Positions 1-10,005 are shown, numbered from the stretch's first letter. The stretch: DNA of 64,000 bases from Streptomyces spiramyceticus (GCF_028807635.1 NZ_JARBAX010000001.1:5087551-5151550), one strand, 5' to 3'. The notes: generated by a model from the sequence alone, not told the origin. A program made the numbers and translations.

Positions 1-448
1 TGGCGGCGCCCTCGTCGCTCATCATCGTGTTGAACGTCCAGGCGGCGTCCTCGGCGGTGGCCTGCTTGCCGTCGGACCACTTGGAGTTCTCGCGGATGGT
101 GTACGTCCACGTCAGCTTGTCCGGCGACGGCTCCCACTTGGTGGCCAGGCCGGGGATCGCGTGGTTGTCCTTGACGTCGTAATTCGTCAGATTCTCGTAG
201 ACCAACCGGTGGACGCTGGTGGAGACCAGACGCTGAGCCAGGAACGGGCTGAGGGAATCGACGCTCTGGGAGACGGCGACGGTCAGCGTCCGCTTGCCGT
301 CGCTGCCCGCGGCCTTCGCCTGCTGTGGTGCGGGGTTCAGCGGGGTCGCGGCTGCGGCGGCGATGGCCAGGGCGGTGGCGCCGACTGCGAGCAGCGTTCG
401 GATATGAGGGTGTGGCCGGGCGTTGCGTGGAACAGTGGTGGTGTCCAT
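1..448 (-). CDS. ABC transporter substrate-binding protein, family 5 (N-terminal part)
   Basis: This is the N-terminal ~149 residues of an extracellular solute-binding protein of the peptide/nickel (SBP_bac_5) type; the rest lies beyond the left edge. After a basic N-terminus there is a hydrophobic stretch (about residues 19-36) that ends in an Ala-rich site, which looks like a secretion signal. No lipobox cysteine is obvious. The mature start then follows the family pattern: KRTLTVAVSQSVDSLSPF, a Tyr-Glu-Asn-Leu segment, GLATKWEPSPD and WSDGKQATAEDAAWTFN. Such proteins bind oligopeptides or similar ligands outside the cell and deliver them to an ABC permease. I chose the ATG at 448; an earlier ATG nearby is out of frame. 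The permease genes are not visible. Confidence 0.85.
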   Translation of the reverse strand, partial: MDTTTVPRNARPHPHIRTLLAVGATALAIAAAAATPLNPAPQQAKAAGSDGKRTLTVAVSQSVDSLSPFLAQRLVSTSVHRLVYENLTNYDVKDNHAIPGLATKWEPSPDKLTWTYTIRENSKWSDGKQATAEDAAWTFNTMMSDEGAA

Positions 449-741
449 GGGATGTTTGACCTCGCGTCATCACTCGCACGGAGAAGGCGTGTTGATCACT
501 GCTGTCCAGCTTGGTGAAGCGAAGGTCTATCAGCGCTGTCCGGCCGCGTCAACGATGCTCTATACCCGGTGTGGGCTGCGGGAATGCCCCAGGAGAACGC
601 CCGGGAGCGCGCAGGCGCAGTCGGTGCGAGCCCTCATTGGTCTAAACCCTTGTTGCCCTACTGTTGAGGGGCTGACGGAGCCCGTGCGAGCCCGTTTGGT
701 AATTTGGGCGGTTCCATCTTCTGCTTCTCGGGGGACCCGTT

Positions 742-1365
742 TTGAGCCAGCCCTGGCAGCCCCAGCCCCAGTACAACCCGGGCAACCAGCCGCCGATGCC
801 CCAGCAGCCGCCGGGGCCGCCACCGGGGTTCGGCGCACCGCCGCCGGCCCAGGGGCAGTTCCCGCCGCAGCCCGGCTACCCGTACCAGGCATATCCGGCG
901 CCGTACGGGCAGCAGCAGCCCCAATCCGGCAAGCCGGTCGCCGCGTTCTTCCTCGGGCTGCTCGTATCTGTGGCCGTCGCGACCGTCTACAGCCTCGTCA
1001 TGTACGCCACGTACGAAGACCAGTCGAAGAACACGGCGCAGGCCATGTACGTGATCCACGCCCTGCTCAACGGAGCGGCCGTCGGTGCCATCGTCGGCCT
1101 CGTGGGCCGCAGTAGCGGCGGTGCCAGGATCTGCGGGGCCATCCTGGCCGTGCTCGGAGGCTTCTTCGGTTACACCAACGGCGTGGTGCTCATTGCCTTC
1201 GATTCTGGCTGGATCGGGAGCATGGTGCGGTTCGACCCCTTCTTTCCGGCCAAGAACTGGTTCGGCAGCGACGGCGTGACGCAGCTGATCGCCGTGCTGG
1301 CTCTCGTGGGAGCCGCAGCAGCCGCCTGGGGACTCGCCTACGCCATTGGCAGAAACCGCCGCTGA
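742..1365 (+). CDS. proline-rich multi-span membrane protein, function unknown
   Basis: This 207-residue protein is not one I can name. The first ~65 residues are rich in Pro, Gln and Gly (many PQQP and PPG steps). They are followed by about four hydrophobic segments: near residues 73-90, 103-120, 128-150 and 180-200. The likely start is TTG at 742, about eight bases after a GGGGGA Shine-Dalgarno-like stretch; no ATG gives a better match. A Pro/Gln-rich cytoplasmic tail joined to small hydrophobic domains is common among Streptomyces membrane proteins of unknown role. It is convergent with the DUF397 gene, and a perfect hairpin separates them. Confidence 0.7.
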   Translation: MSQPWQPQPQYNPGNQPPMPQQPPGPPPGFGAPPPAQGQFPPQPGYPYQAYPAPYGQQQPQSGKPVAAFFLGLLVSVAVATVYSLVMYATYEDQSKNTAQAMYVIHALLNGAAVGAIVGLVGRSSGGARICGAILAVLGGFFGYTNGVVLIAFDSGWIGSMVRFDPFFPAKNWFGSDGVTQLIAVLALVGAAAAAWGLAYAIGRNRR

Positions 1366-1400
1366 CACGGCGCCGACCACGCGCGGTGCCCAACCGACCT

Positions 1401-1429
1401 CGCCCCGCCGGATCTCGTCCGGCGGGGCG
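1401..1429. terminator. bidirectional hairpin terminator
   Basis: A perfect 12-bp GC-rich stem (CGCCCCGCCGGA with its complement) closes a five-base loop between two convergent genes. No T-run follows, as is usual in Streptomyces. Confidence 0.75.
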
Positions 1430-1451
1430 AAGTGCCGTCTGAGCGCCTGGC

Positions 1452-1685
1452 TCAGGTCAGATCGAACTCACCGTCGCGCGCACCGAGTACGAACGCCCGC
1501 CACTCGGCTTCGGTGTACCGCAGGACGGTTTCCGGATCTACGGACGACCTCATCGCGACGGCCCCTTCGGGCAGGTACGCGATCTCGACGCGCTCCTCGT
1601 TCTCGCTCGTGCCAGGAGCGCTGTGCCACTCGACGCCAGAGATGTCGAGGGCGTACAGCTCTTCCTTCTCCTGTGCGCTCCCCAT
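1452..1685 (-). CDS. DUF397 domain protein
   Basis: This is a 77-residue acidic protein with the DUF397 layout: an early Glu-Trp-His-Ser segment, a middle part with IAYLPEGAVAMRSS, and the C-terminal pattern YTEAEWRAFVLGARDGEFD. DUF397 proteins are abundant in Streptomyces and are usually encoded beside an XRE-type helix-turn-helix regulator; the pairs are thought to act as small regulatory modules. No XRE partner is adjacent to this copy, so it is an orphan here. Its length matches the family (about 60-80 residues). Confidence 0.8.
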   Translation of the reverse strand: MGSAQEKEELYALDISGVEWHSAPGTSENEERVEIAYLPEGAVAMRSSVDPETVLRYTEAEWRAFVLGARDGEFDLT

Positions 1686-1799
1686 CAGTCAAACTCCCTT
1701 TCGGCAACGGCCGGACGTCGTCCCGGGCATCTTAGGCCAGAGGCCTGAGTCATGCGGGCAGTCATTCACTCGCACGAGGGAAGACAGAAACCTCGCCCG

Positions 1800-4790
1800 C
1801 TACTGCTGTGTCCAGCCCTCGGGCGGTTGCTGCTGCCAGCCCTGGCCCTGCGGAGGCTGCTGCTGTTGCGGTGCCTGCTGTTGCCAGCCGCCACCCTGCG
1901 GAGGCTGCTGCTGCCCCTGTTGCTGCCAGCCCTGTCCCGGCTGGGGCGCGGCGCCGGGGTGCTGCTGAGGCGCGTACCCCTGCGGCGGCTGCTGTTGCGG
2001 AGCCTGCTGCTGGGCGGCGAAGCCCTGGCCCTGCTGGGTGCGGGCGATGTCCTCGGCGACGAGGGCCGCGATGTGGAAGTACGCCTCGCGGGTCTTGGGA
2101 CGCATCATGTTGAGGTCGACCTCGGCGCCCGCCGCGAGGTGTTCGTCGAAGGGCACCACGACGACGCCGCGGCAGCGGGTCTCGAAGTGCGCGACGATGT
2201 CGTCCACCTTGATCATCTTGCCCGTCTCGCGGACCCCCGAGATCACGGTGAGCGATCGCTGGACGAGGTCGGCGAAGCCGTTCGCGGAGAGCCAGTCGAG
2301 CGTCGTCGACGCACTGCTCGCACCGTCCACGGACGGGGTCGAGATGATGATCAGCTGGTCGGCGAGGTCGAGGACCCCACGCATCGCGCTGTAGAGCAGT
2401 CCGGTGCCCGAGTCGGTGAGGATGATCGGGTACTGCCTGCCCAGGACTTCGAGCGCGCTGCGGTAGTCCTGGTCGTTGAATGTCGTGGAGACCGCCGGGT
2501 CCACGTCGTTGGCGATGATCTCAAGACCGGACGGCGCCTGCGAGGTGAAGCGGCGGATGTCCATGTAGCTGTTCAGCTGCGGGATCGCCTGCACCAGGTC
2601 GCGGATGGTGGCACCGGTCTCGCGCCGCACCCGTCGGCCGAGGGTGCCGGCGTCCGGGTTGGCGTCGATCGCCAGGATCTTGTCCTGGCGCTCGGAGGCG
2701 AGCGTGGCGCCGAGCGACATGGTCGTCGTGGTCTTGCCGACGCCGCCCTTGAGGCTGATCACCGCGATCCGGTAGCAGGACATCACCGGCGTACGGATCA
2801 GAGCCAGCTTCCGCTGCCGCTCTTCTTCTTCCTTCTTGGCGCCGAGCTTGAAGCGGGACGGACCCGCGTTGTTCTTACGGGCCTTGGGCTGGTTGCGCAG
2901 CAGCCGGTCGGAGGAGAGCTCTACGGCGGCGTTGTAACCGAGCGGGGTCCCTGGCGCGGCCTGCTGCTGAGGGGCGCCGGCCTGCGGTCCTGTCGGGGCG
3001 GTCCAGCCGCCCTGGGAGCCGTAGGCGGGCGGGGCCGCGGGGTTCGGCTGCTGGGGCTGCTGCTGGTACTGGGGCTGTTGGGCCTGCGGTTGCTGCTGGC
3101 CCTGTTGCGGCTGTTGCGGCTGCTGCTGTACGGGCTGCTGCGGGGGCGCGGGCTGCGCGGCCTGCGGGTAGCCGTAACCGGCCTGCTGCGGCGGGTAGTT
3201 GTAGCCGGGCTGGGGCTGTTGTGGCTGCTGCTGCTGTACGGGCGGCTGCTGCTGCGGTGGCTGGCCGGGCTGTTGCTGGGGCTGAGGCTGCGGCTGCGCA
3301 GCCTGCTGCTGGTGTGGCTGCGGGAAGCCAGGTGCGGGCTGTCCCTGCGCGGGGTACCCCGGGTGCTGCTGCGGGGCGGGCTGCTGCTGCGCCTGGGGCA
3401 GCGGCTGAGCCGCGCCGAACGTGCCCTGCGGGGGCGTCTGGTACTGCGGCTGCGGCATCGGCTGCTGGGCAGCGGGCTGCGGGTAGCCGTAACCGGCGGC
3501 TTGGGCGGCCGCTGCGGCTGCGGCCTGCTGGTTCGGCTGCGCCGCCTGCTGCGGTGCACCCTGAACGGGCTGCTGTGCGGGCTGGTAGCCCTGCGGCAGC
3601 GGGGGGAGCTCCTGGGGCGCAGGCACGGACGGGTCTGCGTGAGGCGCGGCGGCCTGCGGCGCGGGAGCCTGCGGCGGAACCTGCGCTGCGGGCTGGTGCC
3701 CGGACTCCGGTGCGGGCTCGACTGCGGTGGGCGCCGCTGCTGCCGCTGCCGCTGCCGAATCGGTCTCGGGCTCGGCTTCGCCATCGGCCCCAGCATCCGT
3801 CGCGGAGCCGGAGTTGGCGTCACCTTCGGCGCCGGACGCGGCCTCGGAGTCACCCGGCTCCGCCACGTCGCCGTGCTCCTCCTCCTCCTCCTGCTGCTGC
3901 TGCTGCTCAGGCTCATCGGCATCGTCGTCGTCGCCGAACAGCGCTGCCGCTTCGGCATCGGCGGCGGCGTAATTCGGCTCGGAGATCTGCTGCTCGGGGA
4001 TCTGCGCGGCGGGGGCCTGCTGTTCGGGCACGTTCGCCGCCGGGGCCTCGGCCTGGGGCGTGTTGCTCTGCGCGTCGTCGTCGATCGGGCGCAGCACGGG
4101 GAAGCCGGGGGCCGGCGCCGGGGGCGTGACCGCTTGCGGCTGGGCCGGGGCGGGCTGCTGCGGGTACCCGTAACCGCCCGAGGTGTCCTGACCCGGCTCC
4201 TGTGCACCAGGCGCGGCCTGCTGCGGCGCCACGTACTGCGGCTGGGCCGGGGCCGGCTGCTGCGGATACCCGTAGCCGCCCGAGGTGTCCTGAGCCGGTT
4301 GCGGCGTACCCGGCGTGGGCTGCTGCGGCGCGACGTACTGCGGTGCGGCCGGGGCGGGCTGCTGCTGGGGATACCCGTATCCACCCGGCGCCGCCTGCTG
4401 CGGATACCCGTATCCATCGGTCTGCTGAGGCGTCACCTGCTGAGGGAACCCATAGCCACCCGTTCCGTACTGATTCGCCTCAGGTGCGCCAGGACCCGGC
4501 TGCTGCGGAGCACCCTGCGCGTACGGCTGCGCCTGGGAAGGGACCTGAGGGGCAGCCGGCGTCTGATGAACGGGTCCACCCGTCGGCCCCAGCGGTGGTC
4601 CGGTCGGCGGCGGCGGAGACGCCTGCCCGGCGTCCTGCTGCCCGCCCTGCGCGGAGCCACCCCGCGTGCTCTGGTCGTACCAGGCAGGAGGCTCGTAGAC
4701 GATTTCGAACTCGCCGGTGAGATCCAGCTCGCGGTCGTCCCCGTCCGAGGACTGGCCGTCGCCGTGGTACTCGGACCGATCCCTGTTCAC
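1800..4790 (-). CDS. T7SS-associated MinD/ParA-like ATPase with a giant Gln/Pro-rich N-terminal region
   Basis: This 996-residue protein opens the secretion locus. Residues about 1-35 are acidic. Residues about 40-610 are low complexity: Pro, Gln, Ala and Gly with recurrent GYGYPQQ-type units, plus an acidic Asp/Glu/Gln block. Residues about 670-925 form a MinD/ParA-type P-loop ATPase with the deviant Walker [11 protein letters not shown] (K681 and K686), then [15 protein letters not shown] and [14 protein letters not shown] second Gln/Pro-rich tail ends the protein. Mycobacterial ESX loci encode comparable Pro-rich MinD-like ATPases (the EspI type), so a role in powering or positioning the secretion machine is likely but inferred. 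The long repetitive region may behave as a flexible or condensing tether. It runs in the same direction as the next two genes (unknown protein and eccE). Confidence 0.8.
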   Translation of the reverse strand: MNRDRSEYHGDGQSSDGDDRELDLTGEFEIVYEPPAWYDQSTRGGSAQGGQQDAGQASPPPPTGPPLGPTGGPVHQTPAAPQVPSQAQPYAQGAPQQPGPGAPEANQYGTGGYGFPQQVTPQQTDGYGYPQQAAPGGYGYPQQQPAPAAPQYVAPQQPTPGTPQPAQDTSGGYGYPQQPAPAQPQYVAPQQAAPGAQEPGQDTSGGYGYPQQPAPAQPQAVTPPAPAPGFPVLRPIDDDAQSNTPQAEAPAANVPEQQAPAAQIPEQQISEPNYAAADAEAAALFGDDDDADEPEQQQQQEEEEEHGDVAEPGDSEAASGAEGDANSGSATDAGADGEAEPETDSAAAAAAAAPTAVEPAPESGHQPAAQVPPQAPAPQAAAPHADPSVPAPQELPPLPQGYQPAQQPVQGAPQQAAQPNQQAAAAAAAQAAGYGYPQPAAQQPMPQPQYQTPPQGTFGAAQPLPQAQQQPAPQQHPGYPAQGQPAPGFPQPHQQQAAQPQPQPQQQPGQPPQQQPPVQQQQPQQPQPGYNYPPQQAGYGYPQAAQPAPPQQPVQQQPQQPQQGQQQPQAQQPQYQQQPQQPNPAAPPAYGSQGGWTAPTGPQAGAPQQQAAPGTPLGYNAAVELSSDRLLRNQPKARKNNAGPSRFKLGAKKEEEERQRKLALIRTPVMSCYRIAVISLKGGVGKTTTTMSLGATLASERQDKILAIDANPDAGTLGRRVRRETGATIRDLVQAIPQLNSYMDIRRFTSQAPSGLEIIANDVDPAVSTTFNDQDYRSALEVLGRQYPIILTDSGTGLLYSAMRGVLDLADQLIIISTPSVDGASSASTTLDWLSANGFADLVQRSLTVISGVRETGKMIKVDDIVAHFETRCRGVVVVPFDEHLAAGAEVDLNMMRPKTREAYFHIAALVAEDIARTQQGQGFAAQQQAPQQQPPQGYAPQQHPGAAPQPGQGWQQQGQQQPPQGGGWQQQAPQQQQPPQGQGWQQQPPEGWTQQ

Positions 4791-5031
4791 TGCTTTGCCT
4801 CCTGGTCAGCCACTGCTGCTGAATGCGTCGTCGCGGTCGGGCGGATGGGGTGGCGCGTCCTACGCGGCTGCGACGTTCACCGCATCACCAGAAGCCTAAG
4901 CTTTAGCAGCGCGGTACGGAAAAGCGCCCTTGCGTGCGGACCGGCTCCACCGGCCCCTCCCCTGCCCCCTCCGGCGACTGCGCTCGGCCGACGCCGAGGC
5001 GATGCCCCGGCCGACGCCCAGTCGACGACGC

Positions 5032-5874
5032 TCAGTCCAGGCGGCGGGCCATGCCCAGCAGGCCGGTCTCCGCGTCCGTGGGCTCGGTCATGACGTACTT
5101 GCGGTGCTTACGAGTGCACCACAGGGCGACGTTGTCGGAAAGCGTCGGCAGCATCTGGAGATGCTCGGCCGGGATGCCGAGGATCTCCCGTACGACTTCG
5201 GTCTCCTGAGGCGAAATCTGCTGGATTCCGATCAACTGCGCCTGCGCAAGCCAGCGCGGCGCGTGTTCGCTGACGAACGGAAGCACGGTCACCACGGACT
5301 GCCAGGGCAGGGACGTCACACGCCCACGAGGCGGACGTACGCCACAGTCGCGGATCAGCACAACGGGGCTGGAAACCGACGGTCCCTGCGCGGGCACCCG
5401 CCCCACCGGGTAGACCGTCATGCACGGCTGGCCGCCGCCCGCCGCCTGTGCTAGCTGCTGCCAGGCCTGCGGACGGCCCGTTTCGACGCCCACGCGCGCG
5501 CCCGTCGCGGCGGCGCGCAGCGCCAGGACCTGGGCCATCCACAGGCCGCCCACGAGTACGACGTCGAAGGGCGTAGGACGGGCCAGGCCGAGCACCGCCG
5601 GCTGGGACTCCGTGTCGATGCCGATGATCACGCCGTCGTCACCGATGGGCATGCTGATCGCCGCGATTTCCTCAGCGGTGACGACATGACGGTTGCGGCG
5701 CGGTCCGCGCAGCCCGAACCCCGGGCTGAAGATGCGCCGTTGCTGCTGGCGCGCATCGGGCTGCTGGATGATCGGGATCAGGCCCGTGTCGGTGGGCGAT
5801 GCCACGTGCGCGGGCGTGCGGGCGGGTTCCTGGCCCCGCTGCCCCGGGTTCATGGTCGGCGTGGGGTAAGACAT
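5032..5874 (-). CDS. conserved-looking T7SS-locus protein of unknown function
   Basis: This 280-residue protein matches no family I recognise. After a disordered N-terminus (about 50 residues) comes a soluble alpha/beta domain with GDDGVIIGID, PFDVVLVGGLWMAQVLALRA, a VVLIRDCG segment and a C-terminal part containing SPQETEVVREILGIP. It has no signal peptide and no transmembrane segment. The ATG start overlaps the stop of eccE by one base (TGATG), so it should be translationally coupled to eccE. That coupling, and its place between eccE and the MinD-like ATPase, point to a role in the secretion machine. An upstream in-frame extension is open but lies inside eccE in another frame, so I reject the longer reading. 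Confidence 0.75.
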   Translation of the reverse strand: MSYPTPTMNPGQRGQEPARTPAHVASPTDTGLIPIIQQPDARQQQRRIFSPGFGLRGPRRNRHVVTAEEIAAISMPIGDDGVIIGIDTESQPAVLGLARPTPFDVVLVGGLWMAQVLALRAAATGARVGVETGRPQAWQQLAQAAGGGQPCMTVYPVGRVPAQGPSVSSPVVLIRDCGVRPPRGRVTSLPWQSVVTVLPFVSEHAPRWLAQAQLIGIQQISPQETEVVREILGIPAEHLQMLPTLSDNVALWCTRKHRKYVMTEPTDAETGLLGMARRLD

Positions 5875-7208
5875 CAGTACGTACCTCCGAGAGGCAGGGT
5901 GGCGAGAGCTCCGGGGACCTGTTCGCGGTCGAGGCGCACGAGGCCGACCTTGGACGCACTGGCGGCACGCTCCAACTCCCGGCGGACCTGTCCGAGTTCG
6001 TTCTCGCCGCGGCCGGTGATGCGCAGATGCCCGGCGACCGAGATGCCCCGGTTGCCTGCCTTGCTCAGGGTCATGCTGAACGTCGTCGCGAGCACCGGCA
6101 GCGAGGTGAACTGCGTGACCATCTGCGGCAGTGCGACACCGCCGTCGCCCAACTGCGGCCAGCGGGAGATCCAGTACGTGGAGTGCCACCGGTCGTCGAC
6201 GCGCCAGCTCCGTACCGACTCGACCGTACGCCGCTGAGTCGGGCGCCCCTCCTGACCGCGCTGCTGCGCATTGGCCCGGGGGTTGAGGCAGCTGGACGTC
6301 GCGAGCGCCTGTACGAGCTCGTTCTCGTCCAGGATGGTCGCCTCGAAGCCCGCCCCGGCCAGCCGGCTCGCCAGCTGGTCCGCCACCCGCAGCAGCGCGC
6401 GCTGGGCGCCGGGGACGCCGTCGCCGCGCGCCTCCACCGCCTCCGGGCACAGCTCGGGGTCGAGCTTGAGGGCGACCCAGGTGAGCCGCAGCGCGGGAGA
6501 TCCGGCCTGGGCCTGGAGAGGCCCGTACGACCGTGCGGCGACGGACTGCTGGGGCAGATGCGGCGCGGGCGCCGGCTGGGTGTGCTGCACCACCTGCGCG
6601 GAGGCGAGCCGTATGCCGTCGACCTCAAGGGCGTCCCGGACCAGCTGGAGCGGGAGTTGGCGCCCGGCGAAGTCGGGGCGCAGCGGCTCGTCGCCCGGCT
6701 GCACGAAGAGCACCGCGGTCAGGAACGAGCCGTCGCCGATCATGCCGATCGAGCGATCGTCACGGGACACGAAGCTGTACGTCCGCAAAGCGGGGTCGCA
6801 CTCCACGGTGGGTGCCAGCATCGGATCCGTACCCGGCGGAACGGGCAACTTGGCTTCGCGGCGGCGGCGCTTGAGGGCGCGCGTCGTTTCGTACCACTCG
6901 GGCAGCGGCCGGTGGTGGCGGCGCAGGATCGCCAGGAGCAGCAGCAGCGCGGCCACGGCGCCCGCGGGGGCGAGCAGCCAGCGACGGTCGGTGACCCACG
7001 CGGCCAGCATGATGGCGGCCGCGAGCTCCACCAGGATGAGCTGCTGCAGCCGCAGCGGGCCCATGCCGCCGGGGCTGGGCAGCGTACGCGGCGCCGCGGA
7101 GGCGGTCGCCGCGGGAGCCGCCGGGGCCTGCGCGGGTCTGCGGCGACGGCCCGGTTGCTGCTGTGCCGCTGCGCGGCGTCCGCGCCGAGTGCTCGTAGCG
7201 CTGGTCAT
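5874..7208 (-). CDS. eccE: type VII secretion protein EccE
   Basis: This 444-residue protein is a T7SS membrane-complex component. After a basic Arg/Ala/Pro-rich N-terminus there are two neighbouring transmembrane helices (around residues 60-100: LILVELAAAIMLAAWV and a Leu/Ala-rich helix after WLLAPAG). A large soluble domain typical of EccE follows. In mycobacteria EccE sits at the periphery of the EccBCDE core complex. The ATG at 7208 was preferred to in-frame starts further upstream because the GAAAGGG element is better spaced; the true start could be a few codons earlier. It is divergent from eccB, about 300 bases away, and coupled to the downstream gene by a TGATG overlap. Confidence 0.85.
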   Translation of the reverse strand: MTSATSTRRGRRAAAQQQPGRRRRPAQAPAAPAATASAAPRTLPSPGGMGPLRLQQLILVELAAAIMLAAWVTDRRWLLAPAGAVAALLLLLAILRRHHRPLPEWYETTRALKRRRREAKLPVPPGTDPMLAPTVECDPALRTYSFVSRDDRSIGMIGDGSFLTAVLFVQPGDEPLRPDFAGRQLPLQLVRDALEVDGIRLASAQVVQHTQPAPAPHLPQQSVAARSYGPLQAQAGSPALRLTWVALKLDPELCPEAVEARGDGVPGAQRALLRVADQLASRLAGAGFEATILDENELVQALATSSCLNPRANAQQRGQEGRPTQRRTVESVRSWRVDDRWHSTYWISRWPQLGDGGVALPQMVTQFTSLPVLATTFSMTLSKAGNRGISVAGHLRITGRGENELGQVRRELERAASASKVGLVRLDREQVPGALATLPLGGTY

Positions 7209-7511
7209 CCCCCGGGACATCCCTTTCGCGAAGTGGCGCCGTCGTCGGTGGAGATCGTCGATGCAGATCTCAGCGACGGGGCCAGGGGCTCCGATTGCCC
7301 ACAACAGTTGTGCGAGTGGTCACGGTACCCGCTGATGAACGTGGGGCGACACAGATGCAGGGCTACGAACATGGCAGGGCCTGTGAAGATGCGGCGGGGA
7401 CCCGTACCTGGTTGATCGAGGTCGGGTGGCGCAGTGCATAGTGGGTGCCCTGTTCGGGCTGAAGCAGCCTTTGAGTACGACTGAGTACGACAAAACGGGA
7501 GAGCCAGGACC

Positions 7512-9101
7512 ATGGCAAAGCGTCGGGATGAGCTCGCCGCCTATACGTTCGCTCGCAAGCGCACCGTCGCAGCGTTTTTGGCACCATCGCCCGGGGGCTC
7601 CGACGAAGGTGCGCCGCGCCCGGTTCGTACGGTAATGCCCAGCTTGGCGGTGGGTGTTGTGCTGGTGGTGGGCTTCATCGCCTGGGGTGTGATCAAGCCC
7701 TCGGCGCCCAAGGGCTGGGACACACCGGGCGAATACATCATCGTCGACAGCGATTCCACGACGCGCTACGTCGTGATCAAGGACAAGGGCGCGAACGACA
7801 AAGAAGTCCCGACGCTGCATCCCGTCCTCAACTACGCCTCCGCCAAGCTCCTTCTCGACAAGGGCAAGGGCAGCGTCATCGAGGTCCCCGGCAAGGACAT
7901 CGACAAGAGCGGCATCCCGCACGGCGCGACGCTCGGCATCCCGTACGCTCCCGACCGGCTGCCCACCAAGGACGACGCCGAGAAGGCGAAGACGTGGGCG
8001 GTCTGCGAACAGCCGGCTCCCGGTTCGGGTACCTCCATCGACCGCGCCGTCTTCGTACTCGACGGCGAGGACGCGAAGTCGGTCGAGAACAAGGGGAAGG
8101 TCGACGAGCGCGAGGCGCTGTACGTCGTCGACACCAAGACCAAGCTGGAATACCTGGTCGACGGCAAGGGCAACGCGTTCCTGCTCGGCGACACAACGGG
8201 CCTCGACGGCACCACGATGGAGCAACTGCGCGCCGCCGTCATCGGCGTGCAGGCCGATCCGCAGCCGGTGAGCACGGAGTGGCTGCAGACCCTCAACCTG
8301 GGCGAGGCCATCACCTTCCCGACGGTGCCGTCCATCGGGGCGCCGACGACGGTGGAAGGGCTGCCCGACGAGGCGGGGACGGTGGGCCGCGTACTCAGGG
8401 CGCAGGACGCCCAGGGGGATCAGTACTACGTCGTACTGCAGGACAAGGTCGCGGCGATCACGCCGTTCGTCGCCGACCTGCTCAAGCGCTCGCCGTCGGC
8501 CAAGCGGGCGTACGGAACCGACGAGATCGCCGACATCAAGGCCGACACGTCGGACATCATCGCCGCCAACGGCGGCGGGGCGGACAACTTCTACGACGAC
8601 AAGGGCTGGCCGCAGACCGTCCCGCAGCAGGCCAACTCCGCCTCCACGGCGAACGGCTCGGCCAACACCACCTCGTGCAGCGTCTACAGCGGCACGATCG
8701 GCGCGGACAAGAAGCCGAAACTCGCCGCCTGGGCCGGGACGACGTACCCCAAGAAGGTCATCGCCGACTCGCTGAGCGCGTACGTCTCTTCCGGCTCGGG
8801 TCTGCTCTTCCAGGAGGTCACGGGCGCGGCGGGGGGTGGCGGTGCGACGTACCTGCTGACGGACACGGGCCTGCGCTACTCGCTGCCGGCGGGCAACGAC
8901 AGCGCGGCGGACAAGACCGGCAAGGGCTCGTCGCAGAGCTCATCGCAGGGCGGCGAGCCGAGCGAGACCGACAAGGCGCGCACGCGCCTGGGATACGAGA
9001 AGGTCGCCAACCCCGCGATCGTGCCGCAGACATGGGCGAAGTTCATCCCGAAGGGGCCGATGCTGGACACCGGCAGCGCAGCGCAGCCGCAGAGCCAGTG
9101 A
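7512..9101 (+). CDS. eccB: type VII secretion protein EccB
   Basis: This 529-residue EccB begins with the family hallmark MAKRRDELAAYTFARKR. One transmembrane helix follows (about residues 41-62), then a large extracytoplasmic part. Family landmarks include PVLNYASAKLLL, LGIPYAPDRLP, TWAVCEQP and the second cysteine segment TTSCSVYSG; these cysteines probably form the disulfide seen in EccB structures. EccB anchors the periplasm-side part of the ESX core complex. The start ATG at 7512 is preceded by a GGGAGAG-type ribosome site. It is divergent from eccE and upstream of the WXG100 pair, as expected for an ESX core. Confidence 0.93.
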   Translation: MAKRRDELAAYTFARKRTVAAFLAPSPGGSDEGAPRPVRTVMPSLAVGVVLVVGFIAWGVIKPSAPKGWDTPGEYIIVDSDSTTRYVVIKDKGANDKEVPTLHPVLNYASAKLLLDKGKGSVIEVPGKDIDKSGIPHGATLGIPYAPDRLPTKDDAEKAKTWAVCEQPAPGSGTSIDRAVFVLDGEDAKSVENKGKVDEREALYVVDTKTKLEYLVDGKGNAFLLGDTTGLDGTTMEQLRAAVIGVQADPQPVSTEWLQTLNLGEAITFPTVPSIGAPTTVEGLPDEAGTVGRVLRAQDAQGDQYYVVLQDKVAAITPFVADLLKRSPSAKRAYGTDEIADIKADTSDIIAANGGGADNFYDDKGWPQTVPQQANSASTANGSANTTSCSVYSGTIGADKKPKLAAWAGTTYPKKVIADSLSAYVSSGSGLLFQEVTGAAGGGGATYLLTDTGLRYSLPAGNDSAADKTGKGSSQSSSQGGEPSETDKARTRLGYEKVANPAIVPQTWAKFIPKGPMLDTGSAAQPQSQ

Positions 9102-9306
9102 GTCCAACGCTCCTGGTGGCAGCGCGACTTGGTGTATTCGATCACAGGGTCGTCGCGTGTGTGTGTGAAGTCTGTAACTGATGTCCGGCGCAAGCGATTG
9201 TGTGACGGACGGACGATAGAGTGTTTGTAGCGATCATTGATGTGACGCATATCCGGGGAGTGGCACAGGCTTTCCGGACCATCGACGACATGGGGGAAGG
9301 TTCACC

Positions 9307-9618
9307 ATGGCCGGCCAGTTTCGGGTAACAGAAGATGACCTGAGCAAGCTCTCGGGCGACATCACCACGGCGAATGGTCAGATCCAGGGGGAGATCCGCC
9401 GCCTCACCGGAGTTATCGAGCAGGTCGCGGGCGGCTGGCAGGGCCAGGCGGCCAAGTCCTACCACCAGCTCCAGGAGCGGTGGAACCAGGACGCGAAGAG
9501 GATGAGCGACATCCTCGCCGACATCAAGGAAGCCGTGGACTCCACGCGGAGCAACTACACCGCGTCGGAAGAGCAGCAGAACGCTGAAGTCAGCAAGATC
9601 ATGTCTGACTTCGGCTGA
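9307..9618 (+). CDS. esxB: WXG100 family protein, first of the Esx pair
   Basis: This 103-residue helical hairpin protein has the Trp-X-Gly turn (GGWQGQAA, about residue 46) and a C-terminal YxxxE secretion motif (YTASE). WXG100 proteins form dimers and are the hallmark ESX substrates. The ATG at 9307 follows a GGGGGAAGG ribosome site. The gene is 78 bases upstream of the second WXG100 gene, so they form an esxBA operon. I assign esxB by the order I recall in S. coelicolor (esxB first); that order is from memory, not from the sequence. Confidence 0.9.
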   Translation: MAGQFRVTEDDLSKLSGDITTANGQIQGEIRRLTGVIEQVAGGWQGQAAKSYHQLQERWNQDAKRMSDILADIKEAVDSTRSNYTASEEQQNAEVSKIMSDFG

Positions 9619-9696
9619 GTAAGCCGCTCTGAGCCCGACGTTCAGCCGGGCTCTCCCCCTTCCCGAGACCTCTTCCTGACCTGAAAGGGAGCGACG

Positions 9697-9981
9697 ATGT
9701 CGATTCTCGTCAATTACGCCACCATCACCAACGCGTCCACGGACGTGCGCAGCACCGCCGGCCGTATCAAGCAGCAGCTCGACGACCTCGAGACCGCTGT
9801 CAAGCGCGTAGCCACCACCTGGGAAGGTGAGGCGCAGGAGGGTTACCAGCGCAAGCAGCGCGACTGGGACAAGACTGCGGCTGACCTGCACCAGACGCTG
9901 ATGAAGATTGCCACGGCGCTGCAGAACTCGGCCGACAACTACCGGGAAACTGAGAAGAGCAACGCCAACACCTGGGGCTGA
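9697..9981 (+). CDS. esxA: WXG100 family protein, second of the Esx pair
   Basis: This 94-residue helical hairpin protein has a central Trp-Glu-Gly turn (TTWEGEA) and a C-terminal YxxxE motif (YRETE). It is expected to form a heterodimer with the preceding WXG100 protein and be exported by EccC. The start is ATG at 9697 behind a GAAAGGGAG ribosome site. A hairpin 25 bases after the stop probably ends the esxBA transcript. Confidence 0.9.
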   Translation: MSILVNYATITNASTDVRSTAGRIKQQLDDLETAVKRVATTWEGEAQEGYQRKQRDWDKTAADLHQTLMKIATALQNSADNYRETEKSNANTWG

Positions 9982-10005
9982 TCCGCCCAGGTGGGACGAA
10001 GAGGG

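Noticed and set aside
1752..5093. A 1,113-codon plus-strand open frame opposite the MinD-like ATPase gene
   Set aside because: It is a Leu/Arg-rich shadow of a GC-rich, repetitive gene; the minus strand has clear ATPase motifs.
9181..9240. TAGAGT at 9217-9222 considered as the -10 of an esxBA promoter
   Set aside because: No -35-like hexamer at the right distance; not listed as a feature.
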